Under the pieces are notes generated by a model, which was not told the origin of the DNA, did no database searches, and saw only the letters and a program-made list of their open reading frames with translations. DNA of 64,000 nt from JABAAW01 sp965216605 (GTDB lineage: Bacteria; Pseudomonadota; Alphaproteobacteria; JABAAW01): the NCBI GenBank assembly GCA_965216605.1, contig CBDCGG010000002.1:558001-622000 (forward strand), in the 5' to 3' direction. Made by a program: the position numbers and the translations under genes. Below are positions 43,912-52,324 of the stretch, piece after piece. Position 1 is the first letter of the stretch, and the number at the start of each line of letters is the position of its first letter.

Positions 43912-46116
43912 TTATGTTCTTTCAAAAAGCTTTTCCAAGTCTTTGAGCGCGAAAGCGACCGTCGTCGGTCTGCCGTGGTTGCATTGGGCGGCTTTCGGCT
44001 CTTGTTCTATCTTGCGTAGCAGCGCGTTCATTTCTGCTACCTCCAAGTTTTTGTGCGATCGAACAGCGGCGTGACAGGCGATGCGAGAGAGAATCTTGTC
44101 GACCACCGTTTGAGACAGCAAGCTTGCAGCATCGCTTTCGCTCTCGCCTAGTAGCGCGCAGAGGTCGGCTATCATCTCTGCAGCATGCGAAGATTTGAGA
44201 ATAGCCGGCATTTCTCTGAGCGAGACATGCTTGTCATCGAAGGGCTCGAAGAGGAAGCCAAAAGACTGGGCTTTAGACTGGGTTTGGGCTTGCGTTTTTC
44301 GTTTGCGCTTTTCGCCTTGGTTTTGCAGCAGCTCGATCTCGGAGGGCGGCAGAGACACGATTTCGGGAATAAGAAGCTTTTGCACGGCAATCCGACGCTC
44401 GGCGTAGTCGCGCTTCAGAGACTCGAAGAGCAGGCGTTCGTGCGCCGCATGCGCATCCACGATGGTGATTCCGTCGTGCGTTTGCGCAACGATGTAGTTC
44501 TTATGCAAGCAAGCTTTGGCACTACCAAGCGGTAATTCGAGCAAGTTCTCCAGAACAGCATGGCTCTCCTCAAGGTTCAATCGTCGAGCAGCTTCTTGCG
44601 CTTGAGTTTGGATTTCGATTGGGGTTTGGGTTTGCGTTTGAGACGATCCTTCGCCTACCGACGAAGGCGGAGCAGAGGGGGAAAAAAGAGGGGGGGGAGC
44701 AAAGGGGGTTGAAGTCCCTTCTTCCGCAGGCGACCCCAGAGGCGACAAAGGAGAGGTTGGAGGGGCAGGAGAGAGAGGCTCTCGTTCAGCCTTGTTCGAA
44801 GAAAAGTCGGTGGGTGGCGAAGGAGCGAGGGTTGAGCCAAAAGGTTGCGCTTGAGGTTGCGTTTGGGGTTGCGCTTGAGGTTGCGTTTCGGCGATATCTC
44901 CCAGCTGCGCTGCGATATTTTTTTTGTGGCGTGCGTTTTTCTCAAGGGCTGTTTTCACCGATGCCATGAGAAAGGCTCGAACGGTTTGCGGATCGCGGAA
45001 GCGCACCTCCGTCTTGCTGGGATGCACATTCACATCGACCTCGCGCGTTGGCGTATCGAGGAAGGCGACGAAGAGGGGAAAACGTCGGGCCGGAACAGAA
45101 TCGCCATAAGCAACGCGCACGACGCTTGCAAGCGTTCGGTCTTGCACGGGACGACGATTGATAAAAAGAAATTGTTTGGCAGAGCGATTCGTATGGTGTG
45201 AGGGAAAGGAGCAAAGGGCTTGCAGACGCATGCGTTGCTGTTGTGCGATAACGGGAAAGGCGTTTTCCAAGAAGAGTTTTCCCATGACCTGCGCGATGCG
45301 TTCTTTCGAAGCGCTGAGCGGAAGGGATTGGCTGCTTGCGGGCAGGAAGAGCTTTCGTTTTTTGTCGTCGAAGCATTCGAATTGCACATAAGGGTTGGCG
45401 AGCGCGATACGCTCTATTTGAGCAAGAACAAGGGTGGTTTCGTAGGTGTCGCTACGGAGGAAGCGCAATCGTGCAGGGGTTGCGAAGAAAAGATCTTGTA
45501 CTTGTATGTCGGTGCCTTGGGGTTGGACGGAGGATTGAGGCTCAGAGACTTTTCCGGCTTCGATAAAAATTTCGGCAGCCTCGCCCGCCTCCGTGCAGCT
45601 TTTAATGAGCGTGCGGCTCACCGAAGTGACGGCAGCAAGGGCTTCGCCGCGAAAGCCGAAGGTGTGAATATCCAACAAGTCGTCTTTGGGCAGCTTGGAG
45701 GTGGCATGACGCTCGACGGCGAGCAGCAGGCTTTTTTTGTCCATACCGCAGCCATCGTCTTGCACGCGCAGCAGCGATTTTCCGCCGTGTCGGATCGAGA
45801 CACGAACTTTCGAGGCCTTTGCGTCCAGCGCGTTTTCAACTAGCTCCTTGACGGCGGCGGCGGGTCGTTCCAGTACTTCGCCTGCCGCGATGCGGTTGAT
45901 GACTTTTTGTGAAAGGCGGCGAATAATGGGTTGCGGCGTTGCGGGCGCAGAATCAGCATCGCCGACCGATGCGGAGGCAGAAAAAATCTCGGCTACAGGA
46001 TCGCTCGCTTGACCTTCAGCAGATTGTTCTTCGGCAGGTTGTCCTTCAGCAGGTTGTTTTTGGGCGATTGTTGTGCGCTCTTGTGTTGTTGCCTCCGACA
46101 TGGGTTTTTGCAACAT
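43912..46116 (-). CDS. mutL: DNA mismatch repair protein MutL
   Basis: 734 residues (start at 46116, or 46101). GHKL ATPase motifs: NRIAAGEVLERPAAAVKELVE, VQDDGCGMDKKSL, ATSKLPKDDLLDIHTFGFRGEAL. Then NVHPSKTEVRF, a long Pro/Gln/Ser linker (about 395-520, with many near-repeats), and a C-terminal domain with VDAHAAHERLLFE, a variant of the endonuclease motif DQHA-x2-E-x4-E (Gln replaced by Ala). The first 60 residues are a low-complexity extension (PAEGQPAEEQSAEGQ). mutS is not in the window. Confidence 0.93.
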   Translation of the reverse strand: MLQKPMSEATTQERTTIAQKQPAEGQPAEEQSAEGQASDPVAEIFSASASVGDADSAPATPQPIIRRLSQKVINRIAAGEVLERPAAAVKELVENALDAKASKVRVSIRHGGKSLLRVQDDGCGMDKKSLLLAVERHATSKLPKDDLLDIHTFGFRGEALAAVTSVSRTLIKSCTEAGEAAEIFIEAGKVSEPQSSVQPQGTDIQVQDLFFATPARLRFLRSDTYETTLVLAQIERIALANPYVQFECFDDKKRKLFLPASSQSLPLSASKERIAQVMGKLFLENAFPVIAQQQRMRLQALCSFPSHHTNRSAKQFLFINRRPVQDRTLASVVRVAYGDSVPARRFPLFVAFLDTPTREVDVNVHPSKTEVRFRDPQTVRAFLMASVKTALEKNARHKKNIAAQLGDIAETQPQAQPQTQPQAQPFGSTLAPSPPTDFSSNKAEREPLSPAPPTSPLSPLGSPAEEGTSTPFAPPPLFSPSAPPSSVGEGSSQTQTQTPIEIQTQAQEAARRLNLEESHAVLENLLELPLGSAKACLHKNYIVAQTHDGITIVDAHAAHERLLFESLKRDYAERRIAVQKLLIPEIVSLPPSEIELLQNQGEKRKRKTQAQTQSKAQSFGFLFEPFDDKHVSLREMPAILKSSHAAEMIADLCALLGESESDAASLLSQTVVDKILSRIACHAAVRSHKNLEVAEMNALLRKIEQEPKAAQCNHGRPTTVAFALKDLEKLFERT

Positions 46117-46134
46117 GTTTCAAAGATCAGTTTG

Positions 46135-46818
46135 TCAGAGCAGATTGATGCTTGCGACCACGGCGGCGGCTATGGCGAGGCAGAGGAGGGCTCTTCGGTG
46201 CGGAGCGAAGCGAAGGCTTTTGGCTTGGAGCGCGAGGCGGGGCGGCAGGTTTTTGTTACCGTCGAGCATGGGGGAGATGAGGTCGTCTTTTTTGTAGAAT
46301 CGGTTGAAGAGCACGATGGTAACGTGCAGGACGACAAAGACGATGGCGATCTCGGCGAGCTGTTCGTGGATGTAGGAGAGATAGTTGCTAAGCGATGGCG
46401 AGACGAGGGCAGCGAGCGGACCCTCAAAGAGGAGATCGTCGTTGGCGAACAAGCCGACGAGGGGAGTGAGGAGGAAGACAGCGAGGAGCGCGAGGGTTGC
46501 GAGCGCTCCCAGGGCATCGTGTCCTATGTGGGGATTGTTCTTTTGGAAGAAGGCTCTCAAGCAGGCGACGACAGATTTGCGGGATGGTAAGAAGAATTGG
46601 AAGCGGGAGGTTTGCGAGCCGAAAAATCCCCATAGGATGCGAAAGAGGACAAGCGTGAGCATGGAGGATCCGAAGACAAGGTGTGCTTGCATTTGTCCTA
46701 TGTTGACGGAGACGATGGCACCGACGAAGCAGACGAGGAGCGCCCAGTGGAAGCTTCGGGTTGGCAGATCCCAAATTCGATGGCGAGATCGTTGCGCGGG
46801 GCTTGGGGCAGGGGACAT
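46135..46818 (-). CDS. Cytochrome b561/b6-type diheme membrane protein
   Basis: 227 residues. IWDLPTRSFHWALLVCFVGA has the typical first haem-ligand His, GHDALGALATLALLAVFLLT the second region, and YIHEQLAEIAIVFVVLHVTIVL the paired His residues of the last helices. The family carries b-type haems and passes electrons in the inner membrane. Partner unknown; no cytochrome c gene is adjacent. Confidence 0.82.
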   Translation of the reverse strand: MSPAPSPAQRSRHRIWDLPTRSFHWALLVCFVGAIVSVNIGQMQAHLVFGSSMLTLVLFRILWGFFGSQTSRFQFFLPSRKSVVACLRAFFQKNNPHIGHDALGALATLALLAVFLLTPLVGLFANDDLLFEGPLAALVSPSLSNYLSYIHEQLAEIAIVFVVLHVTIVLFNRFYKKDDLISPMLDGNKNLPPRLALQAKSLRFAPHRRALLCLAIAAAVVASINLL

Positions 46819-47078
46819 GGATTCTTCGATTCCTCAGCTTTGTCTTGAGTGAGTTAGATAGAGTCTGCTAACAAGGCTTGTTTTTGGCTAGACTTTGATG
46901 CTTGCAGGGTGTTGTTTTTAGGCGCGATTGTCAAGGGGTGGAGACTTTTGCTCTCTTGACACGGCACGACGATTGAAATAGCAAGGCGAGAAAGAAGAGG
47001 TATGCGCTGTCGAGCATGTACGCGCATAAATAGAATAGCGTTTTTGTCTTTGTCCTGAACCCGAACTTTACCTTTCCT

Positions 47079-47396
47079 ATGGCTGTAGCAAACGAATCTT
47101 CTGTACCTGTTTTTGACACGCACAAGTATGTGCGTAAGCTGACGCGTGAGGGTGGGGTTAGCGAGAAACAAGCTGACGCGCACGCCGATGCGTTGCATGA
47201 GGTATTAGAGGGCGTTGCGACAAAGACCGACATTGCACTTTTGCGAGCTGACATAGATGTTTTGCGGTTGCAGATAGAATCTGTCGTTCGTGAGATGCAG
47301 GTTTTGCGGCAGTTTATGATGATGGTGATGGTGGTGGGGTTTGGCTGGATGACCTTGATGATGGGATTGATGACGATTGCGTTTAAGTTTGGGTAG
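47079..47396 (+). CDS. DUF1640-like coiled-coil membrane protein (paralogue of 12776-13171)
   Basis: 105 residues. FDTHKYVRKLTREGGVSEKQ aligns with the FDTQRVVDRLREGGWDEGQA start of the protein at 12776-13171; both then carry a VATK segment, a coiled coil and a C-terminal hydrophobic helix (here MMMVMVVGFGWMTLMMGLMT). The 260-bp region before the gene (46819-47078) shows no clear element beyond a TTGACA at about 46956. Function unknown. Confidence 0.7.
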   Translation: MAVANESSVPVFDTHKYVRKLTREGGVSEKQADAHADALHEVLEGVATKTDIALLRADIDVLRLQIESVVREMQVLRQFMMMVMVVGFGWMTLMMGLMTIAFKFG

Positions 47397-47435
47397 GATC
47401 GGTTTTTAGTAGGTTTAAAAAGAGCCTGTTGTTTC

Positions 47436-47451
47436 CGCGCCCTCAGGCGCG
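47436..47451. terminator. Possible bidirectional terminator between convergent genes
   Basis: CGCGCC ctca GGCGCG stem-loop between the stop of the DUF1640 gene (47396) and the stop of the HAD gene (47471). T tracts flank it only loosely, so the call is tentative. Confidence 0.4.
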
Positions 47452-47470
47452 CGGTGTTTGTTCGCCAATT

Positions 47471-48352
47471 TCACCAGCGTAGTTCTGCCATCGCGTAAGT
47501 AGGCTCGATCCCCGTCTTCTCGACGAAGGCACTCAGTTTGTGCCGATCAACCCCTCCCTCCCCGTCCAACAACTCGGCGCGATGAATGCCGTTCGCAATC
47601 AACACAGAAGCTCCACACTTGGCATTCACCGCTCCCCCGATGTCGTTATTCAACGAATCGCCAATCGCTAGAAAATCCCCCGAATCCTTTCTTCCCGCAA
47701 GCCGAAAGCACGATCGATAAATATGCTCGTCAGGCTTGCCGTGAAGCCGTATCCGCCCTCCCTTTTTTGCATAAGCCTCCGCAACCAACGCCGCGCAAGG
47801 ATGCAGCCTGCCATCGGGCATGGCAACCCATCTGTCCGCGTTCGGACAAATTAAAGGTAAATCCTTCACTCGCGCGCGATCTAAAAGATCGTCAAAATCT
47901 TCAGGCTTCTCCCCCTCCTGAAGTCCGGTGATGATCATTCCGTCCGCCTGCTCTAGGTCGCGCGTCGTCTCGCACGGCAGCTCGTCCAACAACGCCAAGT
48001 CTCCGTCGTAGGTGGCAAGGACAAAAAGACGAGGACGCTCAGGCAGGCAGCGGTAAAAATCGTCTTGGGGCTCTCGGATATGGTCTTGCATGTCCGCTCC
48101 CGAAGTGACGATGTGGTCGTAATGCACACCCTGCTCGAAGCCCAAGTTATCCAGCGTCTCCTTGGCAAGGTGGCGCGGCTTGCTGGAGTTGGAAAGCGTC
48201 ACGATAATTTTGCCTCGTCGTTTCGCCTCGGCAAGCGCGCGCAGAGCCTCAGGAAACGCACGATAGCCGTTGTGCATCACGCCCCATTGATCGACGATAA
48301 GGGCGGGAAAAGGCTCGGCGATCTCGCTCAGCCCCATTGCAATCTCTGTCAT
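47471..48352 (-). CDS. HAD-superfamily class IIA hydrolase (TIGR01459-like)
   Basis: 293 residues. The nucleophile motif is VDQWGVMHNG (D-x-W-G rather than D-x-D-G, as usual in this alphaproteobacterial subgroup). Motif II is VTLSNSSKP, the cap domain lies mid-protein, and LHGKPDEHIYRSC with FLAIGDSLNNDIGGAVNAKC forms motifs III-IV. Substrate unknown; NagD-like sugar or nucleotide phosphatases are relatives. Confidence 0.88.
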   Translation of the reverse strand: MTEIAMGLSEIAEPFPALIVDQWGVMHNGYRAFPEALRALAEAKRRGKIIVTLSNSSKPRHLAKETLDNLGFEQGVHYDHIVTSGADMQDHIREPQDDFYRCLPERPRLFVLATYDGDLALLDELPCETTRDLEQADGMIITGLQEGEKPEDFDDLLDRARVKDLPLICPNADRWVAMPDGRLHPCAALVAEAYAKKGGRIRLHGKPDEHIYRSCFRLAGRKDSGDFLAIGDSLNNDIGGAVNAKCGASVLIANGIHRAELLDGEGGVDRHKLSAFVEKTGIEPTYAMAELRW

Positions 48353-48364
48353 ATTATAAGGACG

Positions 48365-48412
48365 GACAAGTCAGGAGACTGACAAGTCAGAGGATGGACA
48401 AATCAAGAGACA
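48365..48412. repeat. 16-bp tandem repeat, three units
   Basis: GACAAGTCAGGAGACT (48365-48380), GACAAGTCAGAGGATG (48381-48396) and GACAAATCAAGAGACA (48397-48412). The array fills the spacer between pyrD and the HAD gene and runs into the last codons of pyrD. Confidence 0.9.
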
Positions 48413-49500
48413 GCTTTGCCGACCGCTTCCTTGATCGAAGAGAGCTTGTATTGACGAAGCATGGTCGAGAACTCAAAGCGCATTTGATCGACGAGCCTCG
48501 GCCCTCGGTAAGCAAGCCCCGTGTAGAGCTGGACGAGCGACGCGCCGTTGAGAATCTGTCGCATGGCATCTTGAACGGAGAAGACACCGCCGCAGCCTAT
48601 AAGCACAACCTTGCCCTTCGTGTGGCGATACAGCTCGGCGAGCAAACGGTCGGTGCCTTGCGCGAGGGGTTTGCCGCTGAGCCCGCCTACCTCGTTCGCA
48701 TCGGGCGAGCGCAACGCGGTGGTGCGCGCCGCCGTCGTGTTGCCCGCGATGATGCCGTCGAAAACGCCGTCGATAGCAAGGTCGGCGAGCGCCAAATACT
48801 CGTTCGGCATAAAATCGGGAGAAAGTTTTATCAACAACGGAATGCGTCGCTTGCCCGGCTCCACTGAGCGCATGTCTTCTACGAGCTTGGCGATCTTCTT
48901 CGGCGGTATAAGGTCGATAAAACGATGCTTGGTGTTGGGACAGGAGACATTGAGCGTGATGTAGTCGACGACAGGCTGCAAAGACTGAAAACACGAAACC
49001 AACTCCTCACAACAGGAGGTAGGATCTATATTGCTGGGGTCGCGCGAAATGTTTGCCCCCAGCACAGGGCGCACGCGCTGATGGATGCTTTCGGCAGAGC
49101 GTTGCGCGCGATTGAAATGACGACGCAAGCGTTGCTCGATGCGCTGTAGCCCGTCGCTAGGAAGCGAGAGTCGGTTGATGATCGCCTGATCCTGTTCGAG
49201 ACGAAACATGCGCGGACGTTTCTGATTACTACGACGCGGGTTTTTGGTGATTGAGCCTATTTCGACGAAGCCGAAGCCCATCTTGCCGAGCGACGAGACA
49301 GCGACAGCGTCCTTGTCAAACCCCGCCGCCAAGCCGATAGGGTTTGAGAACAGCAAAGACCAAAGATTCTGCTGAAGACGGGACGAATCAACAACGCGCG
49401 ATTGTCTGATGAAGCGTGCGCCAAAAAGGGCTGCGCTACGTGCTTGTTCTGGGGGCAGAAAACTGAGGGCACGAAATGTCGTATCGACAAGAGTTCTCAT
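48403..49500 (-). CDS. pyrD: Dihydroorotate dehydrogenase (quinone), class 2
   Basis: 365 residues. N-terminal helical membrane-binding region, PIGLAAGFDKDAVAVSSL, GFVEIGSITKNPRRSNQKRP, NRLSLPSDGL, the active-site Ser in LNVSCPNTKHRF, and IGCGGVFSVQDAMRQI with FMN-phosphate contacts. It oxidises dihydroorotate with ubiquinone. A 16-bp repeat array abuts its 3' end. Confidence 0.96.
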   Translation of the reverse strand: MRTLVDTTFRALSFLPPEQARSAALFGARFIRQSRVVDSSRLQQNLWSLLFSNPIGLAAGFDKDAVAVSSLGKMGFGFVEIGSITKNPRRSNQKRPRMFRLEQDQAIINRLSLPSDGLQRIEQRLRRHFNRAQRSAESIHQRVRPVLGANISRDPSNIDPTSCCEELVSCFQSLQPVVDYITLNVSCPNTKHRFIDLIPPKKIAKLVEDMRSVEPGKRRIPLLIKLSPDFMPNEYLALADLAIDGVFDGIIAGNTTAARTTALRSPDANEVGGLSGKPLAQGTDRLLAELYRHTKGKVVLIGCGGVFSVQDAMRQILNGASLVQLYTGLAYRGPRLVDQMRFEFSTMLRQYKLSSIKEAVGKAVS

Positions 49501-49586
49501 GTCGACTTCAACATAGATTCCCCCACCCTCGCGTAAACACGAGTCGACAAGCCAAGATTTTCACGCGTTGCACCTGGTTTTTCCCT

Positions 49587-49658
49587 TGCCGACACACGGA
49601 TTCGAACCGCGGACCTAGGGTTTACAAAACCCTTGCTCTACCACTGAGCTATGTCGGC
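49587..49658 (-). tRNA. tRNA-Thr (anticodon TGT)
   Basis: On the minus strand: acceptor GCCGACA/TGTCGGC, discriminator A, D arm TAGCTCAGTGGTAGAGC, anticodon stem AGGGT/ACCCT with loop TTTGTAA (anticodon TGT), T arm CGCGGTTCGAATCCGTG. CCA is not encoded. Confidence 0.95.
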
Positions 49659-49689
49659 TTTACAAAAAAAGCGTTAAAGCTCTACAGAA

Positions 49690-49810
49690 AAATCACTAGG
49701 AATCAAAAAAAATCGCTAGGAATCAAATGCAGAATCCTGATTATGAATCAAATCAAGCTTCGTTTCCAGAAAAACAAACAAATCTAGGAAAACGAGCAAA
49801 GTTATCCACA
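49690..49810. promoter_or_regulatory. GAATC cluster and perfect DnaA box upstream of tRNA-Thr
   Basis: The 175-bp AT-rich spacer between tRNA-Thr and ruvX contains four GAATC (GANTC-type) sites at 49700, 49720, 49732 and 49745. The first two lie in a 20-bp tandem repeat (AATCACTAGGAATC, then AATCGCTAGGAATC). A perfect DnaA box TTATCCACA is at 49802-49810. It lies on the promoter side of the minus-strand tRNA. Confidence 0.55.
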
Positions 49811-49833
49811 TTTTAATTTTCAATCAACAATTT

Positions 49834-50364
49834 TCAAGTTAAAACTTTCGATCTAAAACTCTCAAGGCAATTCTGCAACAGAAGAGTAGCAGCTTGCGAA
49901 TCGACGGTCGTCTTGCGTTTAACATTCCTGCCGAAAACCTCGCGCGCCGCACGCTCGACGAGCGCAGAGGTGAAACGCTCGTCGAACAGCAAAAGCGGCT
50001 GAGGGTCTTTCTTCAACAACTTCTCGACAAAATTCCGCACCTCCACAGACATGGCGCTCTCCTTGCCGGAGAGCGAAAGCGGCAAGCCTACCACCCACCC
50101 CACTGCTGTGCGCTCGGCAAAAAGTCGCCGTAAAAAATCGAGATCAACCCGCAAGTTCTTACGCCAAAGCACAGGCAGAGCAACGGCTAGACTGCGCTTA
50201 GCCGTGCTTGCCGCACAGCCAATACGCCTCCTGCCGAAATCGAGCGCAAGCAAAACGCCTTGTTGTGGCAAACTCGCAAAAAAATCTTCAGGGCTCTCAT
50301 AGACAAAAGACGACATCTCGTAAGAAGGCGTATGAGAATTTTTACAGGAATTTTCGTTTTTCAT
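49834..50364 (-). CDS. ruvX: YqgF/RuvX, RNase H-fold pre-16S rRNA nuclease
   Basis: 176 residues from ATG 50364, which overlaps the rlmN stop (ATGA). LLALDFGRRRIGCAAS (catalytic Asp), VVGLPLSLSGKES and LLFDERFTSALVERAA, with SQAATLLLQNCLE at the end. A later ATG at 50316 is possible. It is thought to trim the 5' end of 16S rRNA. Confidence 0.9.
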   Translation of the reverse strand: MKNENSCKNSHTPSYEMSSFVYESPEDFFASLPQQGVLLALDFGRRRIGCAASTAKRSLAVALPVLWRKNLRVDLDFLRRLFAERTAVGWVVGLPLSLSGKESAMSVEVRNFVEKLLKKDPQPLLLFDERFTSALVERAAREVFGRNVKRKTTVDSQAATLLLQNCLESFRSKVLT

Positions 50365-51545
50365 ACGAGCGCAACCCCCTCTTTCTCTGGACGCTGCTCT
50401 GTATTCTGCGTTTGGCTTTTGCGGGTTCGTGAGCTTGCTGTTTTCAGCTGCCCGCAAGCTGCCATAATATCGCGTCCGCGCGGTTTTCTCAACGGAGCGG
50501 CGTAGCCGGCTTTTCGCACGATATCGGCAAACTCGCGCATGCGCGCCGATGAAGAACAGCGATAGGGCGCGAGCGGCCACGGATTGAAGGGAATCAGATT
50601 AACCTTCGCGGGAATACCGCGAATGAGATGCACGAGATCGCGCGCTTGTTGTGCAGAATCGTTGATGTCCTCCAACATGACATATTCGAAAGTGATGCGC
50701 TCGGCGTTTTTCAGGCTTGGATAGGCGCGGCAGGCTTGCATGAGCTCGTGAAGCGGATACTTGCGATTCAAGGGAACGAGCGTATCGCGCAACGTGTCGT
50801 CGCTCGCGTGTAGCGAGACCGCCAGCTGAACGCCAAGTTGTTCTCCGACTAGGGGAATGGTCGGCACTACGCCTGCTGTTGAGAGGGTGATTTTTCTGCG
50901 CGAGAAGCAAAACCCCTCTGCGTCCATCATGATTGTCAGCGCTTGTGCGACCTGCTCGAAGTTATAGAGCGGCTCGCCCATACCCATCAAGACGATGTTG
51001 GAGATCTTTCGTTTATCGGGTGTCTGCCAATCGTCCAGCGCGTCTCTGGCGATGGCGACCTGTTGAAGAATTTCTCCTGCGCTCAGATTGCGCACGAACA
51101 GCTGCGTTCCCGTATGGCAAAAGCGGCAGTTCAGCGTGCAGCCGACCTGAGAAGACAGGCACAGCGTTCCTCGATCTTCTTCGGGGATGTAGACGGTTTC
51201 TGCCTGCGCGCCGTTAGAAAATTGCAGCAGCCACTTTCTTGTGCCGTCGTTCGATATCTCCGAGGAGGCTATCATAGGACGCTCGATAGGAAATGCAGCG
51301 TCGAGCTCTTTGCGCAGCGCGAGCGGTAGGGAGGAGAGACTTTCGAAGGAAGTTTTCCCGCGTGCGTATAGATGTTGGAAGATTTGCCGTGCGCGATAGG
51401 GGGGTTGTTTCAACTTTTCGACGAGCTCTAGCAACTCTTCGCGCGACGATCCGAACACCGATCTTTTTTCTGTCGCGGCAGAGGAGGGACGAGGAGTGGG
51501 AGGAGGAGAGGGAAGAGGGGGGATGTCAGTGGCAGGCGATGCCAA
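50361..51545 (-). CDS. rlmN: Dual-specificity rRNA/tRNA adenosine-C2 methyltransferase RlmN
   Basis: 394 residues. Radical-SAM cluster motif CTLNCRFCHTG (C-x3-C-x2-C), GMGEPLYNFEQV, KITLSTAGVVPTI, AVSLHASDD and the resolving cysteine region near GRDIMAACGQL. The N-terminal 30 residues are Pro/Ser-rich. The C-terminal tail is extended. Its 5' end overlaps DUF4396 by 20 bp. Confidence 0.96.
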   Translation of the reverse strand: MASPATDIPPLPSPPPTPRPSSAATEKRSVFGSSREELLELVEKLKQPPYRARQIFQHLYARGKTSFESLSSLPLALRKELDAAFPIERPMIASSEISNDGTRKWLLQFSNGAQAETVYIPEEDRGTLCLSSQVGCTLNCRFCHTGTQLFVRNLSAGEILQQVAIARDALDDWQTPDKRKISNIVLMGMGEPLYNFEQVAQALTIMMDAEGFCFSRRKITLSTAGVVPTIPLVGEQLGVQLAVSLHASDDTLRDTLVPLNRKYPLHELMQACRAYPSLKNAERITFEYVMLEDINDSAQQARDLVHLIRGIPAKVNLIPFNPWPLAPYRCSSSARMREFADIVRKAGYAAPLRKPRGRDIMAACGQLKTASSRTRKSQTQNTEQRPEKEGVALV

Positions 51546-51978
51546 GGGCTTTCAGCCTCCAATAGCTGTAGGGCAGGGGTGTGAGAAATCCTGCGACGAG
51601 CATGGGCGGTATGCTCCACCATATCAGTCGGGCTTCTCCGACCAGCAAGAAGTCCGTTATATTCATGGCGGTTTCCATGGCGACCATGGCGATGAACGAC
51701 ATTTTGATGGCGGTTTGGAAAGCCAGCATCAGGGATGACAGTTGGCGATAGAGGATGAAGGTTTCCAGGGCGATGGAGGTAAGCAGACCGTTGATGATAG
51801 CGAGCGTCAGGATGGCGAGGGTTGGGAGGGGAATTTGCGTCCATTGGAAAAAGAGGATTGTTCCGAAGTCACCGAGGGTGCATCCGAGCAGGCACCAGCT
51901 GGTGTTTTTGGAGGCGGTTTTCCACACGGGGAGATCGTGCCAATGGAAGGGGGTGCGGGGGGAGGTATGGACGGACAT
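51526..51978 (-). CDS. DUF4396 family integral membrane protein
   Basis: 150 residues from ATG 51978 (MSVHTSPRTPFHWHDLP). VWKTASKNTSWCLLGCTLGD, a series of four helices, AIKMSFIAMVAMETAMNITD and FLTPLPYSYWRLKALG match DUF4396, a membrane family of unknown function seen in proteobacteria. Conserved His and Cys residues might bind metal, but this is speculative. The longer start at 52062 falls in the repeat flank. Confidence 0.85.
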   Translation of the reverse strand: MSVHTSPRTPFHWHDLPVWKTASKNTSWCLLGCTLGDFGTILFFQWTQIPLPTLAILTLAIINGLLTSIALETFILYRQLSSLMLAFQTAIKMSFIAMVAMETAMNITDFLLVGEARLIWWSIPPMLVAGFLTPLPYSYWRLKALGIACH

Positions 51979-52054
51979 GGAGATTCTCTTCTTGGCTTGT
52001 TGGCTTGTCGCTGTCGTTAATATGGGGAGGGGAAGGGCAGATTTCAAGAACCTT

Positions 52055-52275
52055 GTCAGCACAAAAGTAGCTTGCCGTGTGACGAGTCAGCTTGCGCACG
52101 ACAAGTCGTGCGCTTTTGAATAAGAGGCTACGCACTTCGCGCTTCGCGCGAGTGCGTAGAAAAGCGCTTACGCGCTCGCTGACGCGGGGTCTTTCGCGGG
52201 GGAACTTCGTCCCCCCACACCCCCCGCGCACGCTTCGCGTGCGCATGTTTTGCATCCGTGAAAACTATCGTCTTG
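52055..52275 (+). repeat. Modular hairpin repeat, copy E (most complete simple copy)
   Basis: Fills the DUF4396/lepA spacer. GTAGCTTGCCGTGTGACGAG, hairpin 1 (GCGCACGAC aa GTCGTGCGC, 52094-52113), TTTTGAATAAGAGGCTACG, hairpin 2 (CTACGCAC/GTGCGTAG, 52128-52135 with 52152-52159, nested TCGCGC/GCGCGA), hairpin 3 (AGCGC ttac GCGCT), GCTGACGCGGGGTCTTT, hairpin 4 (GGGGGAAC ttc GTCCCCC), hairpin 5 (GCGCACGC ttc GCGTGCGC), and ATGTTTTGCATCCGTGAAAA. 52276-52324 holds only a CACG-rich tract. Confidence 0.88.
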
Positions 52276-52324
52276 CGTTTTGCCGTCATTATAAAAAACC
52301 ACGCACGCACGCACACAAGCGCAC

